From positions 48,170,421-48,234,420 of the forward strand of contig JAVIAB010000139.1 of the NCBI GenBank assembly GCA_032433765.1: a stretch of 64,000 nt of DNA, in the 5' to 3' direction. The notes under the pieces are model-generated. The model was given only the letters and a program-made list of their open reading frames with translations. It did not search any database and was not told the origin of the DNA. Shown piece after piece: positions 59,401-64,000 of the stretch; position 1 is the stretch's first letter; every line of letters begins with the position of its first letter. Source of the DNA: Megaustenia siamemsis (taxonomy: Eukaryota > Mollusca > Gastropoda > Stylommatophora > Ariophantidae). Both the position numbers and the translations under genes were made by a program.

Positions 59401-62400
59401 TAATTTATTTTCTGTTTCTTTGTTTTCCAGCTCTTGCATGCATTAGTAAGGGTGAATAATACATTTGATTTGAAAATCCTGAGCTTTATTTTTGAGCTTA
59501 GTAATTTTGATTTCCATATTTTACAAGGTTTCTGAGGTCAGTGGTGCCTTTGCTATTCTGATTCTAATTTCTTAATGAGTCAATCATAATTACATAATAT
59601 ACAAAAACATTTGGTATGGTTATCAGTATAATTCAAATGCTTAAGAATAAGCCAGAATATTTGACTTATTAACTCTTACTGGACTTGAGTTGTTTTTTTA
59701 GGTTTGGACCAAATTAATTTTCAGTTTCCTAAAAACTTCATCACTTGCTATTTTCATTTTCCACTTCACACTATAATTTAGATCAATATAGTACATGTTA
59801 TATATAAATGAAAAAGAAAATGAAAACATCAGAAAAGTTGCTGATATTTGATTAATTTAAGGGATAATATACAATTTGAATACTTCTTCTACTGACTCAT
59901 AACTGACTCCAATAAGTCTAGTATCTCCAACCTCCTGATCGTAACTGACTCCAATAAGTCTACTATCTCCAACATTCAACTACTATCATATCTGTTGCTC
60001 ACAATTTATAACATCTAAGTCATATTTTAATGACTTCCTGGTCATGTTGCAGTCCTGAGCAATGAACAAGCAGATAAATTGTCAGGAACAGGAGCAACAA
60101 TGCCCCAGACCTCCACAGGCATTACTCTAAATAACCTACAAACTGATTCTGATAAATAATGATTGATGAAAATGGCTGGGCTACAGGGCCACAGCTAAAA
60201 CAGGGCAATCACTCTTTAATCACCAAGTAAACCTTGACCCTTTAGATCAAACTAGCCAAAATAAAGAGTGATTTTTTTAAGTTGAGAACTGGTCATGCTC
60301 TTGTGAATAAAAAACCTAACAAAACGGGACCCCTTACAAGAACCAAACAACAGACACTGTGAACACTGTATGGAAAGGGTGTCCGGTTAGCGCAATCGAT
60401 AGGCGGTTGGCTTACCACGGCAACAGCCGGGGTTCGTACCCTGGCGAGGACACCTGGGTTTTACTAATTCCCTAAAAATTAGTACCTCTGAAGTCGGAGT
60501 AAATCTGCCTGCATGGCGAGGGGCATCCTGTAATGGGATAAAACAGACTTTACACGCAAAATTCAGTCCCACAAAATTGAGTGGGTGGGACTTCGTCAGA
60601 GGTCAAAGCGAACGAACGAACGAACTGTATGGAAACAGTTTAACACCTATTGCTATACATAGGGTATTAAATCTGCAATGTCAGCTCCTTCCAAAACATC
60701 CTACCATAGCCAATGCACTCTATACAACAGTAACACAACTTTATGTACATAGCAACCTTCATATGAGAGGCCATTGGCTGTCAAATATGTTCAGCTCACA
60801 ACTAAAATAGATCATCATCATCATCATCATCATCATCACAAACAGTCTAAGCCAGAGCAGATATTATAGAACTGGACTTACTTTCTGTCTTTGAGTCCTA
60901 TAAGTAAAGTACCCCTGTCACGCCAAGTGGCGTATGGGGAATATGGTGTTAGTGACCATGATTTTTGGAGTAATGCGGTTGGTTTTACGCCCATGCCGTT
61001 TGAGTCCTATAAACTTGGTTAGAATTAGTAGTCTTGGTCCAGCACATGAAGGTGGAGTAGGGTCATTGTCAAGTCTAGTTCACTGACCTTGACAATAATG
61101 ATGAGCTGTTGATTTAAATAGCACATGTGCTGCGTCTAGGTCCTGCTACCTCATTCAACATCCTTGCACCCTGCATTACAAAAGATGATCAGCTGCCATT
61201 GTCATATCTTCCAAGACTTGTAATGTTAAATCTGCCATAGATTCATTAATTATGTTAAATAAACAGGAATTTGTAATTACCATTTTCTGCATTGATGATC
61301 ACAACTCTGAGCTTTCGGTTGTCATCAAGGATTGTGTTGACGGGGTCTACTAGTGTCAGCCTCAACTTCTTGTTAGGTTCCAGACGTCCATCATCTAAGA
61401 TGGTCAATTGCCATGTAGCACGTGCTTCACCTAGAAATCAAAGAGGCAGAGCAGTGATATAACAAGTAAAATAGCAAGCAAAGTTTTCTCCATGCCGTAA
61501 GGCATATGTGGAATATGGTACAACACTAGTTCCCATAATTTTTCATTTACCAAGAAAATATTTTATGACTGATGTAGTGGGTATCATACCAGTCCATCTT
61601 ACTCAGAAAAAAAAATCTTTTGGTGCCAAATCTAAGAGGTGGATGAACCTTGAAGTTGTGTTTTATTCCTAAAAAATTGGAGAATTGAAACCAGAATCTT
61701 CTGGTAAGTAGGAAAACACACTAACCACACAGCCACTGAAGCATCACGAGAGGTAAACATGAAGTTCAATCTTAGAGGCTTCTCAAACAATTAATAAGAA
61801 AAAAAACAAGTATTATTTATTGCATGCTCAGGTCAGATGGTGTCAGTGCCTGCTTAATGCTACAGGGGAACTAACTCTTTGAAATATCCTTCTTTTACTT
61901 CTCTGTCATTGCCTCTCTTCTCTGTTGAGACATGCACTATAGTAGATTTAAGTTCATTCCACCCCACCACAATTTCTTCTAGTATATTTTGCTGACTGTT
62001 GCTTTTTGTACCTAATGTTATTTGGTCTAACTCTGGAGAAGTTGTTGTTAAAAGATAGCTTAAAATCACAAAGGAATGATGGGGCCATTTCAAATGAAAA
62101 ACTCTTTTCTCCAGTTCATTTATATCTTTGAAGAAAGATAATTTTGGCCAACTTTCAGTTTCCTTTATCTTTATGATAACAGTAAGCTACATTCAGTAGT
62201 AGTAGGCCTATATAAAAGGACATCAGCATGTTTGCTGTTTTTATTCATTGTTATTTTTTAAAATGCACATACACATATTTAGTTATTTAATTTTGAAGGC
62301 CGGACACAATGTTCAACTCACTTGCAACAACATTAGATCTGTATGTAAAGATGAAAGTTTGGGATTCAACAAACTGTTTTCATAAACCTTTGACTGGAAT

Positions 62401-62665
62401 TATTGTAACTAATCATCTTCAATTAGATTTATAAAATTAAAATCAACTTGACAAGTACCTACCAGGATTGAACTGAACTTGTTTGGTAGTACTTGGAACA
62501 AAGTCTACACCTTTTTTAGCAGACATTTCTCTGATATTGATTCCCACAAAGCTTGATTGTTGCAGGTTTCCTGACCTTGACACAGTGATCTCTAGAGTAC
62601 CAATATTTTCACAGGCTACAATTTCTTCTCTGTCGAATCGCAGACGTGACCAGCTCATTTGGAAA
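47084..62665 (-). CDS. FREM1-like: FREM1-like extracellular matrix protein, 3' end (7 exons)
   Basis: The exons, in order of transcription, are 62665-62463, 61430-61281, 58398-58280, 56540-56223, 52956-52809, 50247-50077 and 47418-47084 (stop included). All six introns are GT-AG with matching phases 1,1,0,0,1,1. The joined frame is 480 residues without a stop and starts in phase 2, so more exons lie beyond 64000. Domain order is Calx-beta (first two exons), a Cys-Pro linker, a Lys-rich linker, a short segment typical of FREM1 before its lectin, then a long-form C-type lectin domain and a basic tail. In this family only FREM1 ends with a C-type lectin domain after a single Calx-beta domain. 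FREM proteins are secreted basement-membrane components acting with FRAS1-type proteins in epithelial adhesion. The N-terminal CSPG repeats are outside the window. A separate gene made only of these exons is unlikely. Confidence 0.85.
48305..48607. mobile_element. piggyBac-like MITE, second copy
   Basis: 303 bases between TTAA at 48301-48304 and 48608-48611. It aligns to 32900-33201 along its length (shared TGTATCATCTTGGTATTGGT, ATAATATGTTATATGT). The left terminus is mutated (CTTTTTATGTAC) while the right keeps CTCTTTCTGTATG. It lies in the last intron of the FREM1-like gene. Confidence 0.82.
49128..49975. repeat. 32-bp satellite, about 18 units, split by a SINE
   Basis: The unit is GTTAATAATAAATTTAATAA plus AGTCTACAGCTC. 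At the left, units alternate AGTTTACAGCTC and AGTCTACAGCTC, giving a 64-base order. Units to the right of 49500 are more diverged (CAATAATAAAT, CACCAATGAG). A SINE occupies 49594-49861. The array lies in the last intron of the FREM1-like gene. Confidence 0.95.
49594..49861 (-). mobile_element. Full-length SINE (family 1) inside the 32-bp satellite
   Basis: Minus-strand copy close to the consensus, with the pol III head at the right (GGTTCGATCC reversed as GGATCGAACC). The flanks TAATAAAGTCTGC and TAATAAAGTCTAC could be a TSD or simply two array units; they cannot be told apart. Confidence 0.95.
50077..50247 (-). CDS. FREM1-like: FREM1-like exon: C-type lectin domain, N-terminal part
   Basis: 171 bases, acceptor TTTCCTAG, donor GTAATT, phase 1 on both sides. 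Encodes DWYEYDGRCYKPMDERLSWD, ESEDKCVKMFNGHLTSIQSA and KQLQWLTEKMSNKGFWIG. W..Y.G.CY, LSW..SE..C, G.L.SI.S and FWIG are the standard landmarks of the first half of the fold. Confidence 0.92.
50345..50690 (+). mobile_element. LINE 3' end (family E), RNase H tail
   Basis: The frame DRLASCAVIEDGQPMDWVDI, RTARNEKL-like (GTARNEKLSGRVRRLINQHR) and VISRWTL then a stop follows the 30.7-31.05 kb sequence nearly residue for residue, ending in CATGTTTTGAGTGCAATGAT. The upstream catalytic residues are missing. It lies in an intron, opposite to the host gene. Confidence 0.8.
51286..51564 (+). mobile_element. Diverged tRNA-derived SINE (family 2)
   Basis: The head reads GGAGCCTCAGTGGTTGAGTG with B-box-like GGTTCAATATC. 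The body keeps GGTTTCACCCAGCC, ATGGGTACCAGAGATTTTTG and CACTAACACCATATTCCC, similar to family 1, while the 3' end is TAGTAAGGCGTGG. It is a sister family of the same SINE lineage; another copy is at 61481-61748. Confidence 0.75.
51745..51965 (+). mobile_element. LINE 3' fragment
   Basis: The plus strand encodes RPRETLRRTLMREARAAGIS then SLNEIELLAQNRDKWQDLIK. The GRP...L...(R)A...W pattern marks a LINE polyprotein C terminus. The copy at 59.0-59.4 kb (minus) looks related. Confidence 0.7.
52092..52740. mobile_element. piggyBac-like MITE, 649 bp
   Basis: TTAA at 52088-52091 and 52741-52744. Termini CCCTTTCCAGAC and, reversed, CTCTTTCCAGAC match at 11 of 12. No coding frame. A partial relative lies at 59673-59885. 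Its ends resemble those of the 302-bp MITE (CTCTTTCC) but the interior differs. Confidence 0.8.
52809..52956 (-). CDS. FREM1-like: FREM1-like exon: segment before the lectin domain
   Basis: 148 bases, acceptor CTCTAAAAG, donor GTATAT, entry phase 0 and exit phase 1. Encodes VPKKCTTVTKGLLHFDDFNY, QLLKCDGKEWQTWRPSSGND and ATNIGSCQQ. The CDG.EW..W pattern with paired Cys is the piece that precedes the lectin domain in FREM1-type proteins as I know them. The final Cys belongs to the N-terminal hairpin of a long-form C-type lectin domain. Confidence 0.85.
53613..53714. repeat. 51-bp tandem duplication
   Basis: TTCTGATAGCATTTGTTTTA through ACCTATGTGTG occurs twice in direct succession without a visible difference. 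It includes the left TTAA and first terminal bases of the element at 53690-54330. Confidence 0.9.
53690..54330. mobile_element. Probable TTAA-flanked MITE
   Basis: TTAA at 53686-53689 and 54331-54334. Terminal sequences CCCTTAAATACAATACC and, reversed, CCCTAGATTACGATAGC match at 12 of 17. No coding frame. The length is like that of the 649-bp MITE. The weaker termini make this less certain. Confidence 0.5.
55456..55785 (-). mobile_element. LINE 3' fragment (family C) with long flanking repeats
   Basis: The minus strand reads LRNKIRNEELRKKLG at its start and ends in a purine-rich GAAGGAAAGAAGAAGAAG. Flanking direct repeats of 26 bases (55430-55455 and 55786-55811, ATGAAGACWGTGCTRTCRAC and CAATAC) match at 23 of 26, consistent with an old target duplication. 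It is inside an intron, in the sense direction of the FREM1-like gene. Confidence 0.75.
56105..56210 (-). mobile_element. tRNA-like SINE head (family 4)
   Basis: On the minus strand: CATCAGTAGCATAGAGGTTA with an A-box-like TAGCATAGAGG, and a B box GGTTCAATTCC about 50 bases later. No intact cloverleaf is seen, so it is read as a SINE or tRNA pseudogene rather than a tRNA gene. It ends 13 bases downstream of the lysine-rich exon's donor. Confidence 0.55.
56223..56540 (-). CDS. FREM1-like: FREM1-like exon: lysine-rich linker
   Basis: 318 bases (106 codons), acceptor GATTTCTACAG, donor CAG/GTACTG, phase 0 on both sides. It starts YHKLSSIPLHPGFDNTYLNT, has a Ser/Thr-rich part (ETSSPSSSVDRTSTSP), then about 30 mostly basic residues around KKNKTKKRRKKGRKNE, and ends PVAVTSPSYPDRSQVSTVYQ. 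The basic block would suit binding to acidic glycans in the matrix; that is inference. It could also be cleaved by furin-like proteases. A symmetrical exon of this kind could be alternatively spliced. I do not know a vertebrate counterpart of the lysine stretch. Confidence 0.8.
56627..57285. repeat. Exact 327-bp tandem duplication
   Basis: Two copies with a period of 327 bases, read as identical by eye, starting TCTTGATGTTCTCTTGTGAT. Each contains a plus-strand frame of about 87 residues (CDCTEHVDKRVRLQCNCPLL) without recognised function. It lies in the intron upstream of the lysine-rich exon. Confidence 0.9.
57290..57420 (+). mobile_element. Decayed LINE 3' end (family E)
   Basis: Weakly matches the end of the 31 kb copy: GGTCAACCAACACTAAACTG, then AGAGCACCTATGAATGTGTC and AGAGTGCAATTATGATG. 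It is heavily mutated. Confidence 0.5.
58280..58398 (-). CDS. FREM1-like: FREM1-like exon: linker after Calx-beta
   Basis: 119 bases, acceptor TTTTTACAG, donor GTAGGT, entry phase 1 and exit phase 0. Encodes GECPQYLGMVSKHTNRDDAT then LPNHGVSMPSTLDNRDQIIL. No domain was recognised. It is placed in the gene by splice sites, phase and strand. Confidence 0.8.
58985..59445 (-). mobile_element. LINE 3' part, decayed
   Basis: The minus strand reads ENKCLRKIFCIPWNELRIVQ, VSHVMRRDNKRISKHAL and KRKRGQLRKTLKGTLKQDST. This is the reverse transcriptase C-terminal pattern (LR.I..I....H..RR.......GR) with stops between. Confidence 0.65.
59673..59885. mobile_element. Partial piggyBac-like MITE
   Basis: After TTAA (59669-59672) the terminus CTCTTACTGGAC and the stretch GGTTTGGACCAAATTAA, TTTTCATTTTCCACTTCACA follow the left part of the 649-bp MITE. 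The right end is missing. Confidence 0.6.
60040..60800 (+). pseudogene. LINE RNase H fragment split by a SINE
   Basis: The frame AVLSNEQADKLSGTGATMPQ contains the final RNase H Asp motif (NEQADKL). Further on, FFKLRTGHALVNKKPNKTGP is the R.GH..(L) segment that follows RNase H in I/Jockey-type LINEs. A SINE at 60377-60623 interrupts the sequence within NTVW.. before the decayed C-terminal part. Several stops are present. Confidence 0.65.
60377..60623 (+). mobile_element. tRNA-derived SINE (family 5) with GAAC tail and 12-bp TSD
   Basis: The head is strongly tRNA-like: GTGTCCGGTTAGCGCAATCG, A-box-like TTAGCGCAATCG, B box GGTTCGTACCC, and 5' GGTGTCC pairing with GGACACC. The body ends in (GAAC)n. 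An exact repeat ACTGTATGGAAA lies at 60365-60376 and 60624-60635. Its body differs from family 1. Confidence 0.92.
60904..60998 (-). mobile_element. Short SINE (family 1) with 14-bp TSD
   Basis: Contains only the 3' end, with an internal deletion between GTTAGTGACCATG and ATTTTTGGAG. An exact repeat TTTGAGTCCTATAA lies at 60890-60903 and 60999-61012. Confidence 0.9.
61281..61430 (-). CDS. FREM1-like: FREM1-like exon: Calx-beta domain, second half
   Basis: 150 bases, acceptor TGATTTCTAG, donor GTAATT, phase 1 on both sides. Encodes EARATWQLTILDDGRLEPNK and KLRLTLVDPVNTILDDNRKL then RVVIINAEN. The ILDDG.LE..K.L.L.L motif is the most recognisable part of Calx-beta domains. Being symmetrical in phase, the exon could be skipped without changing frame, but that would break the domain. 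Confidence 0.9.
61481..61748 (-). mobile_element. Diverged SINE (family 2), second copy
   Basis: Read on the minus strand: GCTTCAGTGGCTGTGTGGTT, GTTTCAATTCTCC in the B-box position, the AGGTTCATCCACC segment, and CCTTACGGCATGG at the 3' end. It follows the 51.3 kb copy in order. It lies in the intron adjacent to the second Calx-beta exon. Confidence 0.7.
61749..62462. other. Intron sequence, nothing recognised
   Basis: Short open frames only; no domain or repeat recognised before the first Calx-beta exon of the window. Confidence 0.4.
62463..62665 (-). CDS. FREM1-like: FREM1-like exon: Calx-beta domain, first half
   Basis: 203 bases, acceptor TTTCTGTAG, donor GTAGGT, entry phase 2, exit phase 1. 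Encodes FQMSWSRLRFDREEIVACEN, then IGTLEITVSRSGNLQQSSFV, and ends KKGVDFVPSTTKQVQFNPG. The alternation of hydrophobic strands, the SRSG turn and the DFVP...VQFNPG ending are typical of Calx-beta repeats, which form a beta sandwich. Whether it binds calcium cannot be told from this. Confidence 0.88.
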
Positions 62666-63185
62666 CTACAGAAATATAAAAAGGTAAGGCTGAGGTGACA
62701 AAATTTTTCATGGTTTTCAGAATCAATCTACATATTTATATTTATCTAACATAGTTGTATTGCCAGTCATGAATTGTCTCTCATGTATTCCAGAATAATA
62801 TGCATGATTTAATTTTCAACTCTTTTGAGTCTGTCATTATAAGTCACATTAACAATAAGAATAGCCATGACATATTCAATGGGCAAGAGGGCTGATCTCT
62901 AATACAGAATTAGCAGCAACTATTGTTTGATTCCAGCAGCTGCTACGACTCTCATTGCCAATAATCTTCTGTGAACTTTTGTTATCCCATAGTAAATACG
63001 TCTGTTGAAACACAAGCCATGATCAAAGCAGGTATTATAACAACTTATCATTATAAAAGAACACATGGAAAGACCATCAAAGACTATCAGCATGTTGCAG
63101 GCATAGTCTTCTTCAGAGAACACTCACTAAAACATAACAAATATGATACTTGGAGTATCTATCTTTCGTTCGCCCGAAGTATTGT

Positions 63186-64000
63186 CTATATCTGCAATGT
63201 CATTTCCTGTATAAATTTTACTGTCTTTTGTAGTTCTTGCAGTGGCCCATATAATTTTGTCTGTACTGTTGTATATATGGGCCAATGGATTTTCCTCAGT
63301 CTACTATATTCAGTGCAGTTTTGAAGTATGTGTTCAGCAGTCTGGGGCGCCTGACCACATGTACAAGTAGTTGATGTGCCGATCTTGAATTTTGTATACA
63401 TGTGACTATGGAGTCGATTGTGTTCTGTTCTGAGGCGTATAATGATAACTTGTTCATATCTATTCATATTATGAAAGGCATCCTGATTTGGGGCTTGTCG
63501 TCCTCTGATTGATTTGATTATCTGTTTCTTATGATGGTATGTAACCTGTGTATCTAGTTGTGGGCCATCCTTTGCCAACTGATCTGCTTTCTCATTTCCC
63601 GGTATTCCACAGTGAGATGGGATCCACTGCAGGGCAACCCTGTGGTGCTTGCAGAGTTTAGTTAATAAGGTCTGCAGATGTGGTAATTTTCTGGACTGCA
63701 GTGCCTGGAGTACTGATCTTGCATCTGTCAAAAACACTACAGGCTGCGGGCTAAGATTACTGTTCAGCAGTTTTTCTATTGCCAACTTTATTGCTTGTAT
63801 TTCTGCATCATAATTGTGACAATATTTCCCTGTTGCTATTTTATTCATATCCCTAGTGTTATTTGGGTACTCTATATATGCACCTGCTCCCCCATTCTTT
63901 ACTGCATTCTGTGCTGACCCAACTGTGTACACACAAATCCATAGGTCTTGTGGGTATTCTTTATCCAGGAAACTGAGAGTTATTGTTTTTCGCTGCAGAC
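63186..64000 (-). mobile_element. Non-LTR retrotransposon, RNase H and C-terminal end
   Basis: An open minus-strand frame from the window edge to 63186, about 271 residues. It reads KTITLSFLDKEYPQDLWICV, YTVGSAQNAVKNGGAGAYIE, then DAEIQAIKLAIEKLL, VVFLTDARSVLQALQSRKLP, IPSHCGIPGNEKADQLAKDG, RLRTEHNRLHSHMYTKFKIG and CTCGQAPQTAEHILQNC. These are the RNase H domain and the Cys/His end found in I, Jockey and R1-like LINEs. The Glu (DAEIQAI), Asp (LTDARSV) and last Asp (GNEKAD) are present, but the first Asp of YTDGS is Val. The reverse transcriptase lies beyond the window. The frame is otherwise intact, so the copy is fairly young. It lies in a FREM1-like intron, same strand. Confidence 0.9.

Noticed and set aside
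60377..60455. A real tRNA gene (paired GGTGTCC/GGACACC)
   Set aside because: The T arm and the acceptor are separated by extra bases and the sequence continues into a SINE body with TSDs.

Overview
The window looks like animal nuclear DNA. It is AT-rich, has long introns with GT-AG splice sites, many tRNA-derived SINEs, truncated non-LTR retrotransposons and TIR DNA transposons, and no operons or Shine-Dalgarno sites. The repeat mix and the gene content fit a lophotrochozoan, most likely a gastropod mollusc. That placement is inference; no database was searched.

Only one convincing host gene is present: the 3' end of a FREM1-like extracellular matrix gene on the minus strand, 62665 down to 47084. 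Seven exons were assembled by hand with compatible intron phases and one continuous frame of 480 residues. They encode a Calx-beta domain, a linker, a lysine-rich linker, a FREM-type pre-lectin segment and a C-terminal C-type lectin domain with a basic tail. The 5' part (signal peptide, CSPG repeats) must lie beyond base 64000. A separate small minus-strand frame at 45565-45957 (one membrane segment plus 26-residue repeats) lies 1.1 kb past the stop and is of unknown status.

Layout. 0-31 kb: gene-free DNA dominated by tandem arrays (66, 30, 55, 24, 66 and 49 bp units), TA and GA microsatellites, a foldback element (24.2-25.4 kb), a three-copy dispersed repeat, and a decayed DNA transposon (6.94-9.31 kb) with matching terminal inverted repeats around a broken DDE transposase that resembles the DD82E/Sailor group. 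27-36 kb: LINE 3' ends and SINEs, several with clear target-site duplications. 36-47 kb: AT-rich DNA with LINE fragments, a perfect 43-bp hairpin and an inverted duplication carrying LINE insertions. 47-64 kb: the FREM1-like gene, whose introns carry SINEs, TTAA-flanked piggyBac-like MITEs, LINE fragments, a 32-bp satellite and an exact 327-bp tandem duplication. The right edge (63186-64000) is the RNase H end of a LINE on the minus strand.

The genes do not form a functional system with one another: apart from the FREM1-like gene, almost every recognisable protein fragment comes from a transposable element and most are broken. I did not find a convincing new multi-gene system. The most interesting items are the Sailor-like element, the FREM1-like gene with its lysine-rich exon, the foldback and hairpin structures, and the unclassified dispersed repeat.
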